Source: Myroides sp. 1354
Lineage (GTDB): Bacteria; Bacteroidota; Bacteroidia; Flavobacteriales; Flavobacteriaceae
Direction of reading: 5' to 3'
NCBI RefSeq assembly: GCF_030324495.1
Contig: NZ_JACAGN010000003.1
Location: 1 to 64,000 of the forward strand
DNA length: 64,000 nucleotides
The position numbers were made by a program, and so were the translations under genes. Under the pieces are notes generated by a model. That model did no database searches, was not told where the DNA came from, and saw only the letters and a program-made list of their open reading frames with translations. Positions 26,453-33,847 of this stretch are shown here, in pieces; within the stretch, counting starts at the first letter, position 1; the number at the start of each line of letters is the position of its first letter.

Positions 26453-26494
26453 TAATAAGAACGTTAATAAAGTTAACCTTTAAAAAAAATTATT

Positions 26495-26770
26495 ATGAAC
26501 AAAACAGAATTAATTGATGCTATCGCAAAAGATGCAGAGATCAGTAAAGTTGCAGCTAAAAAAGCTTTAGAATCTTTCTTATCTAACGTTGAATCTACAT
26601 TAGCTAAAGGAGACAAAATTTCATTGGTAGGTTTCGGTTCATGGTCAGTATCTGAAAGAGCGGCTAGAGAAGGAAGAAATCCTCAAACTGGAAAAACAAT
26701 CAAAATTGCTGCTAAAAAAGTAGTTAAATTTAAAGCTGGATCTGAGTTAGAAGGATCTGTAAACAAGTAG
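26495..26770 (+). CDS. hup: HU family DNA-binding protein
   Basis: The 91-residue protein is of canonical HU length. It has the dimer helices MNKTELIDAIAKDAEISKVA, the turn KISLVGFGSWSV and the DNA-binding arm RAAREGRNPQTGKTIKIAAK. It bends and compacts DNA. It stands alone, between a strong promoter and a strong terminator. Some rare codons and the A-rich 5' region are normal for high expression. Confidence 0.95.
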   Translation: MNKTELIDAIAKDAEISKVAAKKALESFLSNVESTLAKGDKISLVGFGSWSVSERAAREGRNPQTGKTIKIAAKKVVKFKAGSELEGSVNK

Positions 26771-26819
26771 TTACTGACTTTGTTTATGTAATATAAACAG
26801 ATCAAAATAGTAAAAAATT

Positions 26820-26859
26820 AAAAAAGTCTTATTATATTGTATAATGAGACTTTTTTTTT
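26820..26859 (+). terminator. Terminator of hup
   Basis: A 14-bp stem AAAGTCTTATTATA/TATAATGAGACTTT with one G-T pair, loop TTG and a long T run. Its right side overlaps the region ahead of the YqgE start at 26873. Confidence 0.85.
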
Positions 26860-26872
26860 ATGCCTTATTGTT

Positions 26873-27436
26873 ATGACAAAACACGAGATTAATAAAGGAG
26901 ATTATTTAATAGCACTTCCCTCTGCATACAACCCTACAGATTTAGAATTCAATCAATCTGTCATCTTATTAACCGATCACAATCTTGATGGCTGTATGGG
27001 GTTTATTTTAAACAAACCTACCCCTTATTTATTAAGCGAATTAGTACCCGAAAGCAATGGTGCATTTACCGTTTATCACGGAGGTCCTGTTGAATCCGAT
27101 CGCTTGTTTTGTATTCACAAATGCCCTGATCTAATTCCAGACAGTATTGCCATCACAGATCAGCTGTATTGGGGAGGTGATTTTAATGCTATTTTTCACC
27201 ACATTGAAATGGGACTGCTTACCCATTTAGATGTTCGTTTTTTTATGGGATACGCTGGTTGGGACAATGGACAACTGGAAATGGAATTAGCCAATCAACA
27301 TTGGGTAAAAACACCTTCACTCCCTTTCAATCTCTTTGAACAAGCAACAAAATCTTACTGGAAACAAGCCATGCAAACACTTGGTAAAGACTTTCGCATC
27401 TGGTCTAACGCACCGGAAAACCCGAATTTGAATTAG
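26873..27436 (+). CDS. YqgE/AlgH family protein
   Basis: The start is set at 26873 (MTKHEINKGDYLIALPSAYN), because the longer frame begins inside the hup terminator. The 187-residue protein matches the UPF0301/AlgH family: FNQSVILLTDHNLDGCMGFILNKPT, shown in part as SVILLTDHNLDGCMGFILN; then VYHGGPVESDRLF and FFMGYAGWDNGQLEMEL. The family fold resembles a phosphate- or nucleotide-binding protein and its role is not settled. The residues are well conserved here and there is no sign of decay. Confidence 0.88.
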   Translation: MTKHEINKGDYLIALPSAYNPTDLEFNQSVILLTDHNLDGCMGFILNKPTPYLLSELVPESNGAFTVYHGGPVESDRLFCIHKCPDLIPDSIAITDQLYWGGDFNAIFHHIEMGLLTHLDVRFFMGYAGWDNGQLEMELANQHWVKTPSLPFNLFEQATKSYWKQAMQTLGKDFRIWSNAPENPNLN

Positions 27437-27463
27437 TTAACTGTTATCGGTTAACAGTTAACG
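27437..27463. repeat. Short heptamer array (GTTAACN type)
   Basis: Four degenerate 7-base units (GTTAACT, GTTATCG, GTTAACA, GTTAACG) immediately after the YqgE stop codon. The units contain the palindrome GTTAAC and can form small hairpins. Confidence 0.7.
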
Positions 27464-27514
27464 GTAGATGTTTTGAAAGAAGATCGTTCGTTCCTTAATC
27501 ACAACCTCAACGTC

Positions 27515-27666
27515 TATCTCACCTAGTTTATATTGATTTTGGTGTTCGATGAATATATCTCACAGGGTTTATATTTTGTTTTGGAGTTCGATGAATCTTC
27601 ACTGCGTTTCGATTTTCACTGCGTTTCGATTTTCACTGCGTTTCGATTTTCACTGCGTTCCGATTT
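27515..27666 (+). repeat. Dispersed intergenic element (core TTCGATGAAT), full copy
   Basis: TATCTCACCTAGTTTATATT, then GGTGTTCGATGAATATATC, a second related half (CACAGGGTTTATATTTTGTT, GGAGTTCGATGAATCTTC) and four 17-bp units TCACTGCGTTTCGATTT from 27599 to 27666. The inverted copy at 10045-10162 has only two of the 17-bp units, so unit number varies between copies. Confidence 0.8.
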
Positions 27667-27671
27667 CATCA

Positions 27672-27856
27672 TCTCAACAACAAACAACAAACAACAAACA
27701 ACGAACAACAAACAACAAACAACAAACAACAAACAACGAACAACAAACAACGAACAACAAACAACGAACAACAAACAACAAACAACGAACAACAAACAAC
27801 GAACAACAAACAACGAACAACAAACAACGAACAACAAACAACAAACAACGAACGAA
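27672..27856. repeat. Heptanucleotide tandem repeat (AACAAAC/AACGAAC), about 26 units
   Basis: An uninterrupted array of 7-base units that differ only at the fourth position (AACAAAC or AACGAAC). It ends directly at the ATG of the alpha/beta hydrolase gene. It has no stop codon in any plus-strand frame, so apparent Asn/Lys/Gln/Thr-rich open frames here are a by-product. Confidence 0.92.
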
Positions 27857-28738
27857 ATGAAACACATACAAACCCCACACCTAACCCTTTGCTATGAAGA
27901 TTTCGGTTCTTCTGCAAATCCCTGTGTACTGCTAATTGGCGGTTTAGGGACTTCCATGACGCGATGGACGGTTGATTTTTGTCAACAGTTGGTCCAACGT
28001 GGCTTTTATGTCATCCGATACGATCATCGGGATACGGGTTGTTCTACCTTTAGTACACCAAACTTGAGTCATCCGGGGGAACTCATGGCTGCCTTGCAAA
28101 CAGGAAAAATAGAAGCGCCTTTTTATTCTTTATACGATTTAGCCCAAGATGCCATTGATTTATTGGATTACCTTCACATTGAACAAGCACATATTATGGG
28201 GCGTTCAATGGGAGGAATTGTCGCTCAAATTTTAGGGAGTAAGTATAAAGAACGTATATTGTCTTTGGTGATTATTATGTCAACTTCCTTGAACCCAACA
28301 CTACCGCAAACGGATCCTGTGGTCATGCAACAAATGATGACACCACTTCCGTCTTATTTCAATGCGAAAGAAGACCACCTTCAAACGCGATTGGCCTTCA
28401 CCAAACGCATTTCGAGTACTGATTTACCGTTAAACGATGCAGAAGAAATTGCACTGATTGAGGAGGATTATCGCCGCAATGAAAAGCCTAACCAAACCCT
28501 CTTCCACGTAGCGGCTGTTGGATTTACCCCTTATACTCCAACTATTGCGCAAGGCATTAGTTGTCCGGTGATTATTATGCATGGAACGCTTGATCCCATC
28601 TTCCCTCAGGAACACGCCTTGGATTTACAAGCCGCTATTCCACAAGCAAAATTGATGTTAATTGAGCATATGGGACACGATTTACATCCCGATCGCTATG
28701 CTCTTTTACTGGATGCATTTAGCCAAAATTGGGGATAA
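27857..28738 (+). CDS. Alpha/beta hydrolase
   Basis: The start is set at 27857 (MKHIQTPHLTLCYEDFG), where family similarity begins, although the frame is open upstream through a heptamer array. The 293-residue protein has the oxyanion-hole loop GGLGTSMTRW, the nucleophile elbow GRSMGG (Ser117), an acid in HGTLDPIFP and the catalytic His in EHMGHDLHP. It is most like small esterases or aclacinomycin methylesterase-type hydrolases; the substrate is unknown. The array that abuts the start replaces the normal leader, so expression may depend on array length. Confidence 0.82.
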   Translation: MKHIQTPHLTLCYEDFGSSANPCVLLIGGLGTSMTRWTVDFCQQLVQRGFYVIRYDHRDTGCSTFSTPNLSHPGELMAALQTGKIEAPFYSLYDLAQDAIDLLDYLHIEQAHIMGRSMGGIVAQILGSKYKERILSLVIIMSTSLNPTLPQTDPVVMQQMMTPLPSYFNAKEDHLQTRLAFTKRISSTDLPLNDAEEIALIEEDYRRNEKPNQTLFHVAAVGFTPYTPTIAQGISCPVIIMHGTLDPIFPQEHALDLQAAIPQAKLMLIEHMGHDLHPDRYALLLDAFSQNWG

Positions 28739-28788
28739 AAAAGGAAGGTTATTTCTCTTATCTTTATCACTACTAAAAAACATAAACG

Positions 28789-29292
28789 ATGAGTATGATA
28801 GGCAATTTGCTTCGTGTTTCACAAGCAGACTTAGCGCGTTACCAAGCCGATAGTCAATTATTTGAAGATCGCATTTACAAAGAATACGACGATACAGATG
28901 AGGCGATGGTTGATTTAGATAAATCATGGCATGTATTGGCCTTTCTTTTAGGTGAAACAAAAGACGAATTTGAAGATCACCCTATGGCGGGTTTAATCTT
29001 CGGGAAACACACCTTAGACGAGAATCAAGATGTGGGGTATGGCCCGGCGAGATACCTCACTGCTGATGAGGTAAAAGAACTCAATCAGACCTTAACTCAA
29101 CTAACAAATGAAGAAATAAAAAAACGCTTTTCACCTGCTTTATGTGAAGAACACGATATTTACCCTTCTTTTTGGGCGGGAGAAGACGCTGAGGATTTAT
29201 GGGAATACATCCATGATAATCTCCAAGTTCTCCGTACAGCTTATCAAAAAGCTGCAGATCAAGATGAGGCTATGATCACTTATTTGAATTAA
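28789..29292 (+). CDS. DUF1877 (YfbM-like) family protein
   Basis: The 167-residue protein matches DUF1877/YfbM: MSMIGNLLRVSQADLARYQ, the DKSWHVLAFLLGE segment typical of the family, and YGPARYLTADEVKEL. The family binds no known ligand and its function is unknown. It is acidic and probably cytoplasmic. It follows the hydrolase gene by 50 bases and may be on its transcript. Confidence 0.82.
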   Translation: MSMIGNLLRVSQADLARYQADSQLFEDRIYKEYDDTDEAMVDLDKSWHVLAFLLGETKDEFEDHPMAGLIFGKHTLDENQDVGYGPARYLTADEVKELNQTLTQLTNEEIKKRFSPALCEEHDIYPSFWAGEDAEDLWEYIHDNLQVLRTAYQKAADQDEAMITYLN

Positions 29293-29328
29293 TAGAAAGA
29301 GGAAAGAGGAAAGAAGAGAGGGGAAATT

Positions 29329-29385
29329 GTAGGGGCACAGGGTCATGTGCCTAATAAATCGAAGTACCTTTTTTTAGGTGAGATA
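29329..29385 (+). repeat. Single REP-like element, inverted relative of the 71-bp units
   Basis: GTAG, one G, then the hairpin GGCACA/TGTGCC with a 6-base loop, followed by TAATAAA, a TTTTTTTAGGTGAGATA end. The reverse complement aligns with the whole 71-bp unit at 22495, apart from the last part. The copy shows that the unit moves or spreads as a module and not only as a tandem array. Confidence 0.7.
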
Positions 29386-29389
29386 AAGA

Positions 29390-29419
29390 GGAAAGGGATG
29401 CTATTATGCATCCCTTTCC
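29390..29419. terminator. Bidirectional terminator between DUF1877 and GNAT genes
   Basis: A 12-bp perfect stem GGAAAGGGATGC/GCATCCCTTTCC with loop TATTAT, placed between convergent genes. The T tract is modest. Confidence 0.7.
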
Positions 29420-29420
29420 C

Positions 29421-30041
29421 TTATTTTCTTTCGAGAATCAATCGATTGATTTTTCCTTTAGCTGCTTCCCATTCTGTATCTAAAATACTGTAATAAGCGG
29501 CATTGCGCGTTGTGCCATCAGCTTGTATTTTATCTTTTCTCAAAATACCTTCAAACACTCCTCCTATCTTTTCTATCGCTTTGCGCGATCGAATGTTGGT
29601 ATCCTTTGTTTTTAATTGGACGCGATTTACGCCTAGTACTTCAAAGCAATAAGTCATCAACAATAGTTTACTTTCTAAATTAACCGCGGTTCCCCAATAT
29701 TCTTGTGTAATCCACGACCAACCTATTTCTAATTTTTTGTCTGCTTCATACATTTCAAAAAAACGAGTAGAACCAATAAACTCACCATTTTTTTTATGTT
29801 GAATAACAAAGGGATATTGAATTCCCTTATCTCTTGCAGCTAGGGCTTGGGTATATTTCTCAAAAAAAGTTTCTCGTTGAGAACAATCCGTTGGAACTAA
29901 TTCCCACAGCTTTCGATCCGCTGCTTTTTGATATAACTCTTCTAAGTGTTCAACCTCCAAGGGAATAAGTCGAATGTGCTCTCCTTCTAAAACAAGGGGA
30001 TGTGCAATCCAAAGGGTTTCATTCTTATTATTCATCATCAT
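29421..30041 (-). CDS. GNAT family N-acetyltransferase (RimJ/RimL-like)
   Basis: The 206-residue protein has the GNAT layout: GEHIRLIPLEVEHLEELY, the strand FIGSTRFFEMYEADKKLEIG, the acetyl-CoA loop region WGTAVNLESKLLLMTYCFE and RSRKAIEKIGGVFEGILRK. It resembles proteins that acetylate ribosomal proteins or small molecules, and the substrate is not defined. The start could be any of the first three Met residues (MMMNNK). Confidence 0.85.
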   Translation of the reverse strand: MMMNNKNETLWIAHPLVLEGEHIRLIPLEVEHLEELYQKAADRKLWELVPTDCSQRETFFEKYTQALAARDKGIQYPFVIQHKKNGEFIGSTRFFEMYEADKKLEIGWSWITQEYWGTAVNLESKLLLMTYCFEVLGVNRVQLKTKDTNIRSRKAIEKIGGVFEGILRKDKIQADGTTRNAAYYSILDTEWEAAKGKINRLILERK

Positions 30042-30404
30042 TTCGTTTTGATTACTTTGCCATTTTAAATAAGCACGCTAAATTAAAACAAACGAATTGA
30101 GAAATGAGTTTCTTTGTGAGGTTTATCTCATTTAGTTTATATTTTTTTATTGGTATTCGATGAATCTACGCTACGCTACGATTTGTACTTTGTGAAGTTT
30201 GCTCTTTGTGAAGTTTGCTCTTTGTGAGGTTTGTTGATTGTTGACGGTCGTTTGTCACGCCAACAACAATCAACAAACAACAATCAACAAACAACAATCA
30301 ACAAACAACAATCAACAAACAACCATCAACAAACAACCATCAACAAACAACCATCAACAAACAACCACCAACAAACAACAATCAACGAACAACCGTAAAC
30401 CACC
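30042..30404. repeat. Composite repeat region: dispersed element plus heptamer array
   Basis: 30123-30183 is a partial TTCGATGAAT element (GGTATTCGATGAATCTACGC). 30188-30235 has a 17- to 19-base repeat CTTTGTGAAGTTTG. 30261-30394 is a heptamer array (AACAATC, AACAAAC, AACCATC, AACGAAC), about 19 units, ending next to the rtcB stop codon. No gene is supported; an 88-residue plus-strand frame is only the translated array. Confidence 0.85.
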
Positions 30405-31835
30405 TCAATCCTCTCTACTTCCATCATCGGCCATACGGACAATTTTGGGTGTAAACATTGCTACCACGTCCACTAAGTTTCCTTGTGCGGCCATCACTTG
30501 GTGAATATCTTTATACGCCATCGGTGCTTCATCTTTTCCTGCTCCGATGAGTTCTACGCCGTGATCTTGTAGAACAGCCTTAATATCGCTTGATTTTAGC
30601 GTTTTGATGGCTTGTGTTCGACTCATCTGTCGTCCTGCTCCATGGGAGGCTGAGTTTAGTGCCTCTTCTTCTCCTTTTCCTCTCACCAAAAACCCAGGTG
30701 CAGTCATGGATCCCGGGATAATTCCCATTACTCCTTTACTCGCAGGTGTAGCTCCTTTACGGTGTACAATCACTTCTTTTCCTTGGTACATTTCCTTCCA
30801 AGCAAAGTTATGGTGGTTCTCAATTTTCGCGAGTACTTCTGCTCCAATGGCTTTGGTCAATTTATCGTGAATCACCTCGTGACAAGCAGAAGCATAGTCA
30901 CCAGCCAAATTCATCAAAGTCCAATATTCTTGTCCAGCTTCTGAATTCAAATCCAAATAAGCTAAATTTTGCGCTTCATGAGGCAACTTACATTGGTCTT
31001 TGGCAATTTGGGTATAGCGTCCAGCAATCATGGCCCCCATTCCTCGGGATCCTGAATGAGTCAACAAGGCTAAATAGGTTCCCTTTTCAATATTCAAAAC
31101 CTCATCGCGTTCCATAAATTCCATTAATCCCCATTCTACAAAGTGATTTCCTCCTCCAGAAGACCCCAATTGAGCCCATGCTTTGTCTTGTAAATTCTTG
31201 ATGAAGGGGTTCAAATTGAACTCCCCGCGATCTAAAATAGCATGTTGAGCTTTATATTGTCCATGAAATCCATGTCCCGCTCCAAACTTGGTATGCTTGA
31301 TTAATTGTTCTTTTAACAAGGCCTCCATTCCGTAGAACTCTACTCCCTTGATATCAAAAATAGACAGCGCCATTCGACATCCAATATCCACTCCTACACC
31401 ATAGGGAATCACCGCATGTTCTGTGGCTAATACCCCTCCAATTGGCAATCCATACCCCTGATGAGCATCGGGCATTAAAGCCCCTGCAACAGCCACAGGT
31501 AATTTTACTGCGGTTTGCATTTGTCGGATGGCTCCTTCTTCAATATGCTGAGCGCCATAAACACTATAATCCACTGCTTCTTCTCTCAAGGGAATTACAT
31601 CTTCTACTTCTCGCTGACCAACGCCTTCGATAATAGCGGTTGCTAGTTTTCCAAATATCTTATGGTTGATGTAATCTTCGGCATTATCCAACACCATTTT
31701 GTAATGGGCTAACATTTCTATTTTTGTTAGCCCTGTTCTCTTTTTATTTGCCTTTAAGGCTATACCCAATAATTTAGTTTGTGGGTATCCTAAGGCTATT
31801 AAATCGTTTCCGTTTATTGTTGTATTTTCTTTCAT
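30405..31835 (-). CDS. rtcB: RNA-splicing ligase RtcB family protein
   Basis: The 476-residue protein carries the RtcB active site: MPDAHQGYGLPIGGVLA, GVDIGCRMA (Mn-binding Cys153), the HSGSRGMGA loop, HHNFAWKE and the guanylylated His398 in SHGAGRQMSR. RtcB joins a 2',3'-cyclic phosphate or 3'-phosphate end to a 5'-OH end with GTP, and in bacteria it heals cleaved tRNAs and other RNAs. It is the last gene of the slipin-nucleotidyltransferase operon. There is no RtcA (cyclase) gene next to it. A heptamer-rich 52-base spacer separates it from the upstream gene. Confidence 0.93.
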   Translation of the reverse strand: MKENTTINGNDLIALGYPQTKLLGIALKANKKRTGLTKIEMLAHYKMVLDNAEDYINHKIFGKLATAIIEGVGQREVEDVIPLREEAVDYSVYGAQHIEEGAIRQMQTAVKLPVAVAGALMPDAHQGYGLPIGGVLATEHAVIPYGVGVDIGCRMALSIFDIKGVEFYGMEALLKEQLIKHTKFGAGHGFHGQYKAQHAILDRGEFNLNPFIKNLQDKAWAQLGSSGGGNHFVEWGLMEFMERDEVLNIEKGTYLALLTHSGSRGMGAMIAGRYTQIAKDQCKLPHEAQNLAYLDLNSEAGQEYWTLMNLAGDYASACHEVIHDKLTKAIGAEVLAKIENHHNFAWKEMYQGKEVIVHRKGATPASKGVMGIIPGSMTAPGFLVRGKGEEEALNSASHGAGRQMSRTQAIKTLKSSDIKAVLQDHGVELIGAGKDEAPMAYKDIHQVMAAQGNLVDVVAMFTPKIVRMADDGSRED

Positions 31836-31887
31836 TTTCTTCTGTTATCTGTTATGAGTTATCGGTAAAACTGTCAACCGTCAACTG
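31836..31887. repeat. Degenerate heptamer array between rtcB and the nucleotidyltransferase gene
   Basis: Units such as CTGTTAT, GAGTTAT, ACTGTCA, ACCGTCA and ACTGTTA follow one another with a 7-base step in this short operon spacer. Confidence 0.6.
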
Positions 31888-32946
31888 TTAACCATATAAC
31901 TCCATTCTCATTTCAACTAACATCTTTTCTACAAATGCGATATCGGGTTGATCTGGCAAATCAGAATGAGCTTCTAGTGCTTCTATTTCTTCATTGAGTT
32001 GAGTTACTTTTTCTAAAAGCTCCTCATAACTATAATCTCCTGCTTTTATCTTCAATAATTCCTCTCGATGCGGAGTCCATACTTGGATTGTGTTCCATTC
32101 GAAAATCGCTTTTGCAGTCAACATCAATCGGATGGTATGCATCATATTTTTGCTATCATATCCTCCCGTGTGACTAATCGTATTTTGGTATCGAGCATCG
32201 TTTCGTTTTTCCACCCAATCCCAATATTCTTTATGCTGTTTACAGTGTATGGAATACTCATCCTCCTTGCATAAGAGGTACGCTAGTATTTCTTCATCTT
32301 TGGAAATACTACTTACACTTACTTGATTCGCTTGGGCTGAACGCACAATTCCCTTGTATCCTTTATCTCCTACTGCATCATAAAACAGCGCATAAACATC
32401 TTTTGCATGATTCATCTTTACTAATCCACAAGCGTTCTGTTGTTTTGAATGAGCCATCAACCACGTTTTTAAATGCACGGTTTGATCTGCTTCTAATACA
32501 TAACAAAAATCCAACAACTCCTTGCGCTTCTTATCTATCGGATTAAACACTTTTTTATTCAACCCCTTTGCCTTCTTTATTTGAGTCATTGCATATCCTG
32601 CAAATGCATCTTTGGCTAGTTTAGACAAGAAATCGGACAACTTCACTTTTTCCATTAACGGATGTTTATACAAGATAAACTCCTTTGGAGTAGCTAACAA
32701 TTCTAAGATGCTGGGATTACTCTTACTCAACAACTCCATAAAGCGTCCCAATTCATAATACACAATATCATTGGTTTCATTGCTGATTTGGGAGATATAA
32801 TTCAATCCAAAAAATTGTTCTTTTGGCAAGTAAAACACACCTCGAATATCCGTATCCGAATCTGGAGTTGCTAATCCATAGGCTCGACTCCCACTGATGC
32901 ATTCAAACAGTAAAAGTCCACGTTTTTTCATTTCTTCAATTGTCAT
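31888..32946 (-). CDS. RlaP/YcgL-type nucleotidyltransferase (PF10127-like)
   Basis: The 352-residue protein begins with a polymerase-beta-type nucleotidyltransferase core: ISGSRAYGLATPDSDTDIRG, with GS19-20 and metal-binding Asp31 and Asp33. A helical domain follows. This matches the predicted nucleotidyltransferase family that includes RlaP (RNA-ligase-associated polymerase beta superfamily). RlaP is known from RNA-repair gene clusters. A role in adding nucleotides to, or marking, damaged RNA ends before RtcB ligation is inference. The upstream paralogue overlaps it by 4 bases, so the two are probably translationally coupled. Confidence 0.85.
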   Translation of the reverse strand: MTIEEMKKRGLLLFECISGSRAYGLATPDSDTDIRGVFYLPKEQFFGLNYISQISNETNDIVYYELGRFMELLSKSNPSILELLATPKEFILYKHPLMEKVKLSDFLSKLAKDAFAGYAMTQIKKAKGLNKKVFNPIDKKRKELLDFCYVLEADQTVHLKTWLMAHSKQQNACGLVKMNHAKDVYALFYDAVGDKGYKGIVRSAQANQVSVSSISKDEEILAYLLCKEDEYSIHCKQHKEYWDWVEKRNDARYQNTISHTGGYDSKNMMHTIRLMLTAKAIFEWNTIQVWTPHREELLKIKAGDYSYEELLEKVTQLNEEIEALEAHSDLPDQPDIAFVEKMLVEMRMELYG

Positions 32947-33695
32947 AGGTTTACCTCCTTTCTAAAAAATTCATTTAATCGTTCTACCTCAAACGTGCCC
33001 TTTTTTTTCTGCACTTGAACTCGAGCCAAATCAACATATAAGTCACTAACATACTTTTTCAATGTAACTTTCCAAGTATAAAAATCTTGTTCTGTTGCCT
33101 TTGCTTTTTCTTCCATTAACTGAAGAATATCCTTTTTTAAAACGGGATCTTCAACTAACTCCAATAGAGGTTTGAATTCCATTGGAGCAATTGAACCGTG
33201 TTGTGCATTCCATTTTGCCGACAACAAGGCGCGGAGAATATAGAACAATGTTTTGTATTTGACTTGGTTCTCCTTCATTGCTTCCATCTTTTTCTTTGCC
33301 AATCCTAAATAGTGATGCGTATGTGTTTGTTGACAATAAAATTGCTGACACAATACCTCTAACTCTTTTTTAAAACCAGCTGTTTCTCTGTAAACTATGG
33401 GAGATTGAATCCATTCAAATATCGTGGTATTAGACTGAAATACTAATTTCAATACTTTTTTTAAATCCCAAGCATTAAAATCCCATACTTCATCTATTGG
33501 CAACTGTAAAAAATCTTGTGTTTCAACAACGCTTAAATACGTTTCTTTTTTTCTTTTATAGATCAAACGCACGTCGTAATCGCTATCTACAGAAGCAAAT
33601 CCCCAAGCTCGACTTCCCGATTCACAGGCGTACAACACTTGTATGTCATATACTGCCTCTATTTCTTTTATCTTTTTCTGTATGATTGTTTTCAT
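32943..33695 (-). CDS. Second RlaP/YcgL-type nucleotidyltransferase
   Basis: The 250-residue protein has the same core as its neighbour: CESGSRAWGFASVDSDYDVR, with GS27-28 and Asp39 and Asp41. A different helical C-terminal part follows, with VSDLYVDLARVQVQKKKGTF near the end. It is a divergent paralogue of the next gene, and the two share a 4-base overlap. The pairing suggests a heteromer or sequential steps in RNA end processing. No third catalytic Asp can be assigned with confidence from sequence alone. Confidence 0.82.
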   Translation of the reverse strand: MKTIIQKKIKEIEAVYDIQVLYACESGSRAWGFASVDSDYDVRLIYKRKKETYLSVVETQDFLQLPIDEVWDFNAWDLKKVLKLVFQSNTTIFEWIQSPIVYRETAGFKKELEVLCQQFYCQQTHTHHYLGLAKKKMEAMKENQVKYKTLFYILRALLSAKWNAQHGSIAPMEFKPLLELVEDPVLKKDILQLMEEKAKATEQDFYTWKVTLKKYVSDLYVDLARVQVQKKKGTFEVERLNEFFRKEVNL

Positions 33696-33698
33696 TTT

Positions 33699-33843
33699 TT
33701 TATCGGTTATCAGTTATGGGTTATCAGTTATGGGTTATCGGTTATCGGTTATCGGTTATCGGTTATGGATTATGGGTTATGGATTATGGGTTATCGGTTA
33801 TGAGTTATGGGTTATGATAACTGATAACGATAACTGATAACCG
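33699..33843. repeat. Heptamer array (GTTATNG) with a 27-bp inverted repeat, in operon spacer
   Basis: About 19 units of GTTATCG, GTTATGG or GTTATCA fill the spacer between the slipin stop and the nucleotidyltransferase start. The left end (33704-33731) and right end (33817-33843) form an almost perfect inverted repeat with one extra base, so the transcript can fold into a long stem with a heptamer loop of about 85 bases. Confidence 0.88.
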
Positions 33844-33847
33844 TTAA

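Noticed and set aside
27533..27856. N-terminal extension of the alpha/beta hydrolase, Asn/Lys/Gln/Thr-rich
   Set aside because: The extension is translated heptamer repeat and a dispersed element, open only because the unit has no stop codons. The enzyme family begins at 27857.
27616..27917. Three minus-strand frames rich in Val, Cys, Leu and Phe over the heptamer array
   Set aside because: They are translations of the heptamer array in different frames, with no codon bias and no homologous feel.
30238..30504. 88-residue plus-strand frame with Asn/Gln/Thr repeats
   Set aside because: It is a translated heptamer array that then overlaps rtcB antisense.
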